Origin: Effrenium voratum
Lineage: Eukaryota > Sar > Dinophyceae > Suessiales > Symbiodiniaceae
Reading direction: 5' to 3'
Assembly: GCA_963377175.1 (NCBI GenBank)
Contig: CAUJNA010002857.1
Location: 124,001 to 188,000 of the forward strand
DNA length: 64,000 nt
Made by a program: the position numbers and the translations under genes. This document shows, in pieces, positions 24,118-34,016 of the stretch; positions within the stretch are counted from its first letter, which is position 1; each line of letters opens with the position of its first letter. The notes beneath the pieces are model-generated. The model worked only from the letters and a program-made list of their open reading frames with translations, had not been told where the DNA came from and did no database searches.

Positions 24118-24374
24118 CCCCCACCCCTCAGCACCAATCACGCAGCACGAGCCTGTTCAGCCCTTCCACATGTTGTTGGGCGCGAAGCGCCAAGGTCGTG
24201 ACTGATTTAAATCGAGCACCCCAGGCACGAGAGTCGGTCTGCTTGGGTTTCCAGGCAGTTGTGCCTTTCACGCCCATTTTGACATGTTGGATCGTGTCGC
24301 TTAAGTTCCGCTTCCCATGCCGTGTCGCCCAAGTGACAATTTGTATTCAGCCTTTCTCTGGGCTGTCGTTCGGC
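24118..24374. other. Host DNA right of the viral element
   Basis: GC-rich host-type sequence begins directly after the TIR with CCCCCACCCCTCAG. No gene recognised before the LRR cassette at 24375. Confidence 0.6.
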
Positions 24375-24464
24375 CAGGCCGTGGCCAGGGCAGTGCAACA
24401 TCACCAGGGACTCCGTGACCTTGATCTCAGCGCCAATTCCTTTGGCGATGATGGGGCTGAGGTG
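24375..24464 (+). CDS. LRR cassette (single repeat, exon-like)
   Basis: Thirty codons QAVARAVQ... with the core LRDLDLSANSFGDDGAEV, a ribonuclease-inhibitor-type LRR. Same length and layout as the other cassettes in the window. It is preceded by TTCGGCCAG, a possible splice acceptor. Could be one exon of a host LRR gene or a relic. Confidence 0.5.
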
Positions 24465-25440
24465 GAGCCAAACCGGGGCCGATGTTGGCGGGGATGGCGG
24501 GGCAAGCGCGCAAGCCACAGCGCCCCAACTCTGTGCGATGACAACGAGCATCGCGAACCCCCCTTTGCCAGCAGTGTGGGATATTTGCAAGGCGCTAGCT
24601 CAGGCCTGCTTTGCCTTTAACAGTGCATGTTGGACCGGGGATGGTCATAGCATTCATGTGTGGGGGAAATTGCTGACATGAATCAGTTCCTGAGTGTTGT
24701 CCATCTGATGCATTCAGGTGTGTGAGTCGAGATGGCTTTCGCTCGGAACAGGGCCTGAAATATCAAGAACCACACGCACCAAGCAAGCTGTGTGGCAACT
24801 TGAGCTGTATTCCACGGCAGGGTGAGTTGTCGCTCAATTTTGTAGGACACGGCCCGAAAGCCTTTCGGACTTGTTCGGTGCTTCCACACGAATTTGCAAC
24901 ATGAAGCGAGGCCTGGTAAAAGCGCACACAACAACACACGTAAGCACCAAGGCCATCAGGAAATCAGCCTTGTTTGGCCTCACTGGTCGGATTCAGGTCT
25001 TATCAAGTCTGATTAAGGAGTTGGAGGTTGGCAATGCTTTGCTCTCCAAAGTCATGATACGCAGGCCTTTGTCGAGCCTGGCAACAGTGCTGCTGTGACA
25101 ATTAAAGATCACTTGTGCGGCAAATCATGAAGCGAAACTGCAAAGACAACGCACGGGGTTGACAGCATGCATACATGCTAGGCAACGTCGAGTCCGCCGT
25201 GGCCAAAGCTGAGAATCAAACCGCCTGTGCACCAAGTTCGCACTTCAGCAACCAAGCGAAATCAGAAAGCAAGGTTTCAAACACGAACTATCCACGTTCC
25301 AAACAAATGTTCTCTCATCTAGGCCAAAACTGCATATTTGTCAGTCTCGGACAGAGCTGCAACGTTGCTTCCTGTTGGCACGACTTCAAGCCTGCCGTTG
25401 GCTTTTTTCTGTTTCTCCATCTTCTACGAGTCATATTCTT
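24465..25440. other. Host DNA without recognisable gene
   Basis: Several open frames of 60-100 codons exist, but none shows a domain or repeated-family pattern. I see nothing specific here. Confidence 0.5.
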
Positions 25441-25442
25441 AA

Positions 25443-26106
25443 ACATCCTCCAGTGCTCCTCTAGTGATCCTGTATTACTCCTCTAGTGATCCTTTAGTGA
25501 TCCTTCAGTAACACTCCAGTGATCCTCTAGTGCTCCTTCCTCTAGTGATCTTCAGGTGATCTTCAAGTGATCCTTCCTCTTCCTCTAGTGCTCCAGTCAG
25601 CTTCCTGTGCTCCTTTAGTGCTCGAACAATCCAGAGATTTGTCTGGTGCCTCTACTGCCCCTCTGCAGCTGCAGATCCTTTAGTCATCCTCTAGCGCTCC
25701 GCCAGTGATCTTCGAGTGCTCATCCAGTGCTCTCTCACGCTCCTGCGGCACTCTACTAGTGCTTCTCCTCTACTCCTCCAGTGCTACTCTAGCGATCCTT
25801 CAGTGACACTCCTAGCACTGTCTAGTGATCTTCCGATGATCCCCCAATTCTCTTTCCAGTGCTCCTCAAGTGATCCTTTAGTAACAATCCAGTGCTCCAG
25901 TGATCTTCCAGTGCTCCTCTACTGTTTCGCTAGTGCTCCTCTAGTCATCTTCTAGTGATCCTGACATCTAGTGACACTCCATGCTTTCCTCCAGCGCAAG
26001 CTCAACAAATCCTCACATTCCCCTAGCGAGCCTCTAGCGATGCTTTCCTGTAGTGCTCCCGCGCTAGTACTTCTCCTCTAGTGCTCTCTAGTGCTCCTCG
26101 AGTGAT
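25443..26106. repeat. Degenerate minisatellite, TAGTGATCCTC-like
   Basis: About 660 bases made of loosely repeated 10-15-base units such as CTCTAGTGATCCT and CTCCAGTGCTCCT, with many variants. It passes at its right end into CCAACCCCAAACC-like repeats (26107-26170). Non-coding. Confidence 0.8.
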
Positions 26107-26319
26107 CCAACCCCAAACCAACCCCAGACCAACCCTGAGCAACACTAAACCAACCCTAAACCAGCCCAAAGCTCCACTCTGACCCCCCTAGACCCCCCTT
26201 ATCAGAGGGCGCCGGACCACTAGAAAAGTGACTAGAGCCCCAAGACAAGAAAAGGACACGAAAGCGATGCCAAAACGGGAAAATGACGGCTTAGGTCCCC
26301 AAACCCGCAGGGCGTCTTG

Positions 26320-26409
26320 CGCAAGGCCCTGGCCGTGGCTGTGGAGCAGCTGCAGCTGAAAAAGCTCTCGCTGGAGAAGAATTCCATCGGCGATGTCGGC
26401 GCCCAGGCG
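26320..26409 (+). CDS. LRR cassette (single repeat, exon-like)
   Basis: Thirty codons with the core LKKLSLEKNSIGDVGAQA. CCCGCAG at 26305-26311 would be the splice acceptor. Frame intact. Upstream and downstream are non-coding, so it would be a single exon. Confidence 0.5.
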
Positions 26410-26658
26410 CGCCGCTTCTGTGAGCTGCAAGAAGCATTTTTCGACGATTTCCCAGAGCGGAACGCGGACAGCGGAAGATGCAGCGAGAAGCCATTGGGCC
26501 AGGGAACGACTCATGAATCAATGTAGGGAAGGCCCTGGGAAACCTTGACACAAAGCTGGTGTGGATAGGGCCCACTCATTTCTTGCGGTCTTGCAACTCA
26601 CGCATGAGGGGGTTGAGGGCTTCCGTCCGACGCTCTTCCGAACCTGCCGGGCTCAAGC

Positions 26659-26745
26659 CAGGCGTTGGCCAAGGGCCTGAAGGACAAGGACCTGGAGCTG
26701 CTGCACATCCACAAGAACTGCATTGGCAAGTCCGGCTGCGAGGCC
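26659..26745 (+). CDS. LRR cassette (single repeat, exon-like)
   Basis: Twenty-nine codons QALAKGLKDK... with the core LELLHIHKNCIGKSGCEA. It follows the previous cassette by 250 bases on the same strand, so the two could be successive exons of one LRR gene. Confidence 0.5.
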
Positions 26746-27945
26746 AGGGACCGTCTCTCAGCCTCTCAGTGCCACCGGGCTGAGGCAGATCTCCAGGCAA
26801 GGCTGCGCGCACCGTAATCATGTTCAAGTCCAGAAGGCTGCTTTTTCGGGACATCGCAAAGGGCACGTAGACAGTCTGAGGCTTCATTACCGCACGCAGT
26901 ATGCGCATGGTGAGCCGATACTAGGTGGCTCCCCAACTCCCTGCAGTTCCTCTTTGGCAAGTGAGATTGATGGCGCAACTATATTTGCTTGTGGGGCAAA
27001 TGTCTCATTGTTTTCCCATTGTTCCTTACAAGCTGTCAACAGAAGAGCTCCAGAGGTCACAGGCAGGTACGCTCAAGTGATGCTACCTTAGACCCGCCCC
27101 ATCTGACAGCCCGCCTTCAGAGCGGCAGCCTTGCCTTTCGGTCCTCGGCCAGGCTCTCAAGCAGCTGCGGGTTCGAGATCTACACTGCGAAGGCCGGACG
27201 TGTTTGTACTGGGTTCGAGCACATGGATCGAGTGGCAAGCTCCTCACCGACTATGACGTGTCAAGCTGGACATTTCGGGGTCACACCTTCTTCGTCCACA
27301 GGTTAGGCGTAAATTGACGGGGATTCTCTTGCCAAGTTTGTGTGGTCGTGGTTTGAGGGGTGGCAGGGTGGCCGGGACCTGCGTTCGGCCTTTTGTTGCA
27401 CCACTTGAATCCACAAGTGGGAAATGGTTTGGTCCCTTTGGCGGATAGAAGAAATTGAGATTCATGTCCACCATTTAAAAAGTTGCTCCCGACTAATTGA
27501 CCAGCTCATTCTGTCTGCAGAATCAACCCAGAGCGTGAAGTGAAGTGATTCCAATCGCTAAAATGGGAACCACCCCTGCTCGCCCTGATGAGCGTGGTTC
27601 CTCCCTTTAATTGATCCGAAGTCGACAGTATGCATATCCAACAGTGCTCATTAGGGCAAGTTACGGCTCTAAACATCCGAATCCGACTTTGACCCGCTTC
27701 TTTTGATACGCAGCGATAGGTTGTTCAGGGTTCCTACCAGGCGCATGTGACACCATTAGACAATCAAAAGTGGCGTTGTTCTCTATCTCTATCCTTTCAG
27801 TCAGGGGTGATCATGCCAGGCCAGCAACCACGATGACGAGTCGACGCCACTGTGAGCGGTCCAATGGCTCTCACTGGAGCCCATACATTTACATAAACAA
27901 ATTCCGAATGCTTGAGACAGAAGACACCATATCTTTTGGACAGCT
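26746..27945. other. Host DNA without recognisable gene
   Basis: Unique-looking host sequence with short open frames only. No domain, RNA gene or clear repeat seen. Confidence 0.45.
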
Positions 27946-28700
27946 CCACTCCATGTGCGTGGATGGCATTGTCAGTGGCTTGCCAGCACTCCACTCTCAC
28001 TTCACACTTTCCTTTTTTTGCTGGTGAGTCGCTGAGCTCAGTCTCACCCAAAGCCTCAGGTGCGAAGTCGCCGTCTTTTTGGCTTCACCCCCTCACGCTT
28101 GCAATGCTGCGCGTTGCCACTTTTTTTTTCCCACATGGTGATCATAACCAATGCTCAGCAAATGACAAACAAATGAAGTGAAGGAGCGATGCCTCCTGCC
28201 CTGCTCTTACGCACATTTCAGCTGGCAACGTGCGCATAGTCGCTGTGCTTTGAGCTCAAAGTGATTTGCCAGAACTCCACACGTATGGAGTCCATGAGAG
28301 CAAGTGGCAGATAGCAATTGTCCAGCTTTCAAGATCTTTGCTTGTGAGTCGCGGAGCTCAGTCTCACCAGAAGCCTCGAGTGCGAAATCGCCGCCTTGAT
28401 TGCTTCGCACCTGCACGATTGCATGTTTCCCCTGCTTGTGGTCCATGTGATGCTTGTGGTTGGCCACATACTGATGCGAACCAATGCTCAGCAAGCAACC
28501 AACAAATGAAGTGAAGGAGCTATGCCTCCTGTCCCGCTATGCACATTTAAGGTGGTAACGTGCACATCGTCGGCATGCTTCGAGCACCGAGTGGTTTGCC
28601 AGCACTCCACATTTATGGACATGAGAGCAGATGGCAGGCACGTGTTGCAACTAACCAACTTTCAAGATCTTTGCTGGCGAGCCGCTGTCAGTCTCACCAC
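27945..28700. repeat. Tandem repeat of about 333 bp, 2+ copies
   Basis: Three diverged units share the blocks TTGCCAGCACTCCAC, GTGAGTCGC..GAGCTCAGTCTCACC, CCAATGCTCAGCAA and AATGAAGTGAAGGAGC. The AATGAAGTG block recurs at 28172 and 28504, giving a period near 333. The third unit is partial and ends near 28700. No coding capacity is conserved between units. Confidence 0.75.
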
Positions 28701-30290
28701 ACGCCTCTTCGAAAGCTCAGAGGTCGTATCACCCCAACTCTCGACTTGTCCGCCTTTCTGGCAACACACCTGAGCTTTGCTGGTGTGATGACTCCGCTTG
28801 GGCTTTTCTTAGGATGGACTTGCATGCGCCATCATGCGCCCATGCCTACACAGACCCAGCCAGTTGCCAGCGCGGCGTTGTCAAGCCCCAAAACTTGTAG
28901 GTTTGTTATTGCTTGTCCAGAAAGTCTCCCACAAAGACGGTGATTCTAGAGTGTTAGGTGTGGCTCAGCGCTGCTGATTTCCTCAACCTGTCACATAGCA
29001 AATGGGACTCCATGCCGTTTCCGCGTACGCTTTTCGTTGCCACTTTTGGCTCAGAAGGGCTCCTGGCAAGCGAGCGGCGGGCCGCAGGTGAGGCCGGCAC
29101 ACAGTGCGGCGGCTGTTGTTTTCAGACACGCGCTGCTGATGAGACAAATTCACTTCTAGCATTGAAGGTGCAGGACTGTCCTCAGCATCCAAGTAGCGCT
29201 TCTGTGTGACCAGCAACGCCCCCTTGCATCACGTCATGGGTCGACTGTGAGTGCCCAGGGCACAGTTTGAGGCGGGCTGCGGCGGCCGCGGGGCCAGCTA
29301 GACAACAGCTGTTCAGAAATTTGAGTGGAGTTTGTGCAAGCTGTGAGGAACGCACGCACGGTTTCTCTGCGCGGTCAGCACCATGTTTGCCAACCTCCCA
29401 CTCGACTGTACGCTCCGTTGTAACGATACATCGCTGCACGCAAGCACTGCAAAGAGAGCAGGCAATCCCTGGAAAGGAGCTGTTGGCGCAGCCTCATCCT
29501 TCTCACGATGCGTGTTGAAGCGACCCCTCTCGGCCGCATTCTCTAGGAGCTTCTTTTGCTTGTGCCCACGCCCGTCCGCCTGCAGGCGAGTCACCTCTCT
29601 GGCCAAGGCCATGGCCCGGGTGCCCAGCCCTTCCAGGGCATTGGGGAAGAGGCGAGGGACACGCAAAGTCTGCACAGAATGTATGCTGGAAGCCCTGAAA
29701 CTACATAGCTTCTGCCCTGAATTCGCTCGGCCGCCTATACTGACCTGCAGTGTTGTGGCCCCCAGAACTCCCAGAATTTGTACCCCTGTGACCCGCAGTG
29801 ACCGCGTGCGATGTAGACGAGTTGGATGCACTCCCTTGCCGGCCCCCTGAAATCGCACCCCAATGACAGCCTACATTGTAAACTTGCTGGTTGCTTTCTC
29901 CTGCGGCTGTTTTGCCCCATCCCAAATAGAAAACCCAAGATGGGATGTATTGCGCAGACCCTTGTAACTGGAAGAGTGACATGTGCGGACGGTTTTCTCG
30001 ACGTCTCTCAGTGGATTGTACTCTGGTTCATACACAGGACCCCGCTGAAAGTCACGAAGTTGGGCAGGACTTGCTTGTTCTGGATGTGCTTGAAGTTCCA
30101 CTGTCAGCTTCCTGATTGTTGGGTTCTGTTGTGAAATGTAGCTGCCTGACCCAGTTTCCCAGCAGGTTTCACCCATTTCCTGTTTCAATTCGTGGGGCCC
30201 AGAAAGTTGTGTTTTTTCCCTTAGAATCAGCCACCCAGCAGGGCAGCTCAAAAGTCCTCGGATCGCTTGCCCAAGGTTCTGCTAGGGTGG
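28700..30290. other. Host DNA, possible decayed coding on minus strand
   Basis: Mostly nothing recognisable. A minus-strand frame at about 29480-29690 (LEGLGTRAMALAREVTRL, then a basic helical stretch) has coding-like composition and could be an exon, but no family is recognised. Confidence 0.3.
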
Positions 30291-32535
30291 CTTGCCACAG
30301 ATGTTGCTTGGATTGCTTGCCACCAATGTTGCCCGGATTGCTTCGCGCAGAATTTGCCGGATTGTTTGCCACAGATGTTGCTTGGATTGCTTGCCACCAA
30401 TGTTGCCCGGATTGCTTCGCGCAGAATTTGCCGGATTGTTTGCCACACATGTTGCTTGGATTGCTTGCTACCAATGTTGCCCGGATTGCTTCGCGCAGAA
30501 TTTGCCGGATTGTTTGCCACAGATTTTGCTTGGATTGCTTGCCACCAATGTTGCCCGGATTGCTTCGCGCAGAATTTGCCGGATTGTTTGCCACAGATTT
30601 TGCTTGGATTGCTTGCCACCAATGTTGCCCGGATTGCTTCGCGCAGAATTTGCCGGATTGTTTGCCACAGATTTTGCTTGGATTGCTTGCCACCAATGTT
30701 GCCCGGATTGCTTCGCGCAGAATTTGCCGGATTGTTTGCCACAGATTTTGCTTGGATTGCTTGCCACCAATGTTGCCCGGATTGCTTCGCGCAGAATTTG
30801 CCGGATTGTTTGCCACAGATTTTGCTTGGATTGCTTGCCACCAATGTTGCCCGGATTGCTTCGCGCAGAATTTGCCGGATTGTTTGCCACAGATTTTGCT
30901 TGGATTGCTTGCCACCAATGTTGCCCGGATTGCTTCGCGCAGAATTTGCCGGATTGTTTGCCACAGATTTTGCTTGGATTGCTTGCCACCAATGTTGCCC
31001 GGATTGCTTCGCGCAGAATTTGCCGGATTGTTTGCCACAGATTTTGCTTGGATTGCTTGCCACCAATGTTGATTGCTTCGCGCAGAATTGCTTCGCGCAG
31101 AATTTGCCGGATTGTTTGCCACAGATTTTGCTTGGATTGCTTGCCACCAATGTTGCCCGGATTGCTTCGCGCAGAATTTGCCGGATTGTTTGCCACAGAT
31201 TTTGCTTGGATTGCTTGCCACCAATGTTGCCCGGATTGCTTCGCGCAGAATTTGCCGGATTGTTTGCCAGATTTTGCTTGGAGCCACCAATGTTGCCCGG
31301 ATTGCTTCGCGCAGAATTTGCGGATTGTTTGCCACAGATTGATTTGCTTGCCACCAATGTTGCCGGATTGCTTCGCGCAGAATTTGCCGGATTGTTTGCC
31401 ACAGATTTTGCTTGGATTGCTTGCCACCAATGTTGCCGGATTGCTTCGCGCAGAAGATTTTGCCACAGATTTTGCTTTGCTTGATGTTTGCTTCGCGCCG
31501 GATTGTTTGCCGCAGATTTTGCTTGGATTGCTTGCCACCAATGTTGCCCGGATTGCTTCGCGCAGAATTTGCCGGATTGTTTGCCACAGATTTTGCTTGG
31601 ATTGCTTGCCACCAATGTTGCCCGGATTGCTTCGCGCAGAATTTGCCGGATTGTTTGCCACAGATTTTGCTTGGATTGCTTGCCACCAATGTTGCCCGGA
31701 TTGCTTCGCGCAGAATTTGCCGGATTGTTTGCCACAGATTTTGCTTGGATTGCTTGCCACCAATGTTGCCCGGATTGCTTTGCGCAGAATTTGCCGGATT
31801 GTTTGCCACAGATTTTGGTTGGATTGCTTGCCACCAATGTTGCCCGGATGCTTCGCGCAGAATTTGCCGGATTATTTGCCACAGATTTTGCTTGGATTGC
31901 TTGCCACCAATGTTGCCCGGATTGCTTCGCGCAGAAATTTTGCCGGATTGTTTGCCACAGATGTTGCTTGGATTGCTTGCCACCAATGTTGCCCGGATTG
32001 CTTGCGCAGAATTTGCCGGATTGTTTGCAGATTTTGCTTGGATTGCTTGCCACCAATGTTGCCCGGATTGCTTCGCGCAGAATTTGCCGGATTGTTTGCC
32101 ACAGATTTTGCTTGGATTGCTTGCCACCAATGTTGCCCGGATTGCTTCGCGCAGAATTTGCCGGATTGTTTGCCACAGATTTTGCTTGGATTGCTTGCCA
32201 CCAATGTTGCCCGGATTGCTTCGCGCAGAATTTGCCGGATTGTTTGCCACAGATTTTGCTTGGATTGCTTGCCACCAATGTTGCCCGGATTGCTTCGCGC
32301 AGAATTTGCCGGATTGTTTGCCACAGATTTTGCTTGGATTGCTTGCCACCAATGTTGCCCGGATTGCTTCGCGCAGAATTTGCCGGATTGTTTGCCACAC
32401 ATGTTGCTTGGATTGTTTGCCACCAATGTTGCCCGGATTGCTTCGCGCAGAATTTGCCGGATTGTTTGCCACAGATTTTGCTTGGATTGCTTGCCACCAA
32501 TGTTGCCCGGATTGCTTCGCGCAGAATTTGCCTGG
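30291..32535. repeat. 74-bp satellite array, about 30 copies
   Basis: Tandem units start with TTGCTTGGATTGCTTGCCAC at 30304, 30378, 30452 and so on, with a period of 74. Each unit consists of three related ~25-base pieces: TTGCTTGGATTGCTTGCCAC.., TTGCCCGGATTGCTTCGCGC.. and TTGCCGGATTGTTTGCCAC... Between 31070 and 31510 and near 31850-32040 units are shortened or fused. Because 74 is not a multiple of three and lacks stops, long frames open on both strands here; they are artefacts of the repeat. Confidence 0.95.
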
Positions 32536-32670
32536 ATTGATTGTGGTAGTATTGCCTGTCGTTCATTTTGCCTGGATTTCCTGTCGTTTATTTTGCTTGG
32601 GTTGCCTGGATTACTTGCGGTAGATTGGGAGTGGATTGCCTGTCGCAGATTTTGCCTGGATTGCCCTACT
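32536..32670. repeat. Degenerate ~25-bp monomers at the edge of the satellite
   Basis: Irregular TTGCCTGGATT.. and CCTGTCG.. pieces continue the satellite as single ~25-base monomers instead of 74-base trimers. This looks like the older form from which the trimer array was amplified. Confidence 0.65.
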
Positions 32671-33116
32671 TACGGCGATCTTTCGTGTTTTCCCTTCTCA
32701 AGTTTCTGAACTGAGGCACCGTACAGTATTGGTGGACGAAGTTTGAGAAGGAGATCTCAAACACAGAAAATTGCCAACAAACAGGTCATGTTGCCCAGTT
32801 GTTGCCCCTAATTCTCAAAACCTAAAATTGGGGTGTCCGTCCTCATCCCCTAACACCTCTAGCTCCTCAAAAGGGTGACGCACCGCAAATGTTTCTCCTG
32901 GGCCTTGCTCGAGGACATGAGGGCCTGCTGAACTTGTGGGAGAGCTGCTGAAGAACTGCCTTGGGCGGCGCCTGGCAAATGTGGAGCCACATCCTCAACC
33001 ATGTGCCGAATGGGTGTATTCTTCTTGAGGGCGGCCTGTGTTCGCAGTGATGTTCAAGGGAAACTACATGGAAATCGCCAGATTGTGTGGTTTCCCAGTT
33101 TGACGTCATACAATGA
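32671..33116. other. Host DNA without recognisable gene
   Basis: No domain or repeat recognised between the satellite and the AT-rich island. Confidence 0.4.
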
Positions 33117-33704
33117 ACTTATAAGGGAATCACAACGGATAAGAATGTCAGAGACGTAATAGACCGAACGGCATATCATTTTTGCGACAGTCCATTAGGA
33201 ACAGTTCATGATAAGAATACAGTAGATTTGAGACGGCAACACTACCAAAAAATATTAGAACCACTTGAAACAGTCTCCCATTTTGATATGGCAAAGGGCG
33301 ATGAAATGGATGATTTAAGAGATGAAGCAACAGAGGCACTGGACGCTACAATGGACGTTGCTGAGGAACAACACGCACAACAAATGAGTCAAGTTTCTCA
33401 GTTCGTTAGACAACAACATTTTGACAACATGAACCAAAGATTACAAAGAATGAAGCAAATTGATGTAGGTTTAGGTCAAGATCTAGCAAATATATTTCAA
33501 CGAACACAATCATTTCAAGATATAGCAACAGTTGCTTCAACTTCTTTTCAGACACCAGAGTCAGTTGCAAAAGTAATTAAACCACAAAAAACCAAGAAAG
33601 CAGAAACGAAAGCAACATCAACAGCAAAAACAACGGCAAAAGCATTAAAAAAGGCATCATGGGAAGCAACAGCAATGGATGGCAGTAGAAAGCATCAGAG
33701 ATGA
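33117..33704 (+). pseudogene. AT-rich coding relic, possibly viral (part 1)
   Basis: The frame is open from 33117 to 33704, about 195 codons, with the first ATG at 33228. Its composition is AT-rich and unlike the flanks. The protein is charged, with a helical QMSQVSQFVRQQHFDNMNQR stretch and an alanine/lysine-rich tail (KKAETKATSTAKTTAKALKK). No family recognised. Near 33680 the coding frame appears to move to the frame of the next feature. Composition, compact layout and decay suggest a fragment of a virus or mobile element, not a host gene. Confidence 0.5.
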
Positions 33705-33894
33705 TGCACAAAAACGACAAGAACGAGATGGACCAGAAGAGATGAGACCAACAGCAAGAAGTAAAATGAATCAAGAAGAAATGAACAACATGCTCAAAGC
33801 ATTACAACCTGACAAAGACAAAGACGGCAAGACACCTGAAATCACCAAACCAAAAAGACAATACAAAAAGATAGAACAGCACCCTCACGAATGA
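33679..33894 (+). pseudogene. AT-rich coding relic, possibly viral (part 2)
   Basis: A 71-codon frame, highly charged (RDDAQKRQERDGPEEM, then KPKRQYKKIEQ). It probably continues part 1 after a frameshift near 33680, because the charge pattern is continuous across the join. Its TGA overlaps the ATG of the next small frame. Confidence 0.45.
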
Positions 33895-34016
33895 CTATAC
33901 AACTGTTGGACGAAGCATTCAAAGAAGGATTGAACAATCAAATCAACATGAATTTAGTAGATACAACAATATGTTTGACAAATGCAAGAACAACAAACGC
34001 AGAAAGGAAGATGTAA
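33891..34016 (+). CDS. Small frame overlapping the relic by ATGA
   Basis: Forty-one codons (MTIQLLDEAFKEGLNNQINM...) starting within the ATGA at the end of the previous frame, as in compact viral or bacterial gene strings. No family recognised; AT-rich like the rest of the island. Probably the truncated start of a further gene. Confidence 0.35.
   Translation: MTIQLLDEAFKEGLNNQINMNLVDTTICLTNARTTNAERKM

Noticed and set aside
26107..26170. Possible internal telomere repeat (CCCTAAA-like)
   Set aside because: Units are irregular (CCAACCC, CCCAAACC, CCCTAAACC) and never form a run of a single telomere motif.
29036..29060. GCCACTTTTGGCTCAGAAG, similar to the end of a dinoflagellate spliced leader
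   Set aside because: The match is partial with an extra base and no retrogene follows; probably chance.
30116..32709. Long open frames of 350-805 codons on both strands
   Set aside because: They come from the 74-base satellite, which has no stop in any frame on either strand; the predicted proteins are pure repeats.
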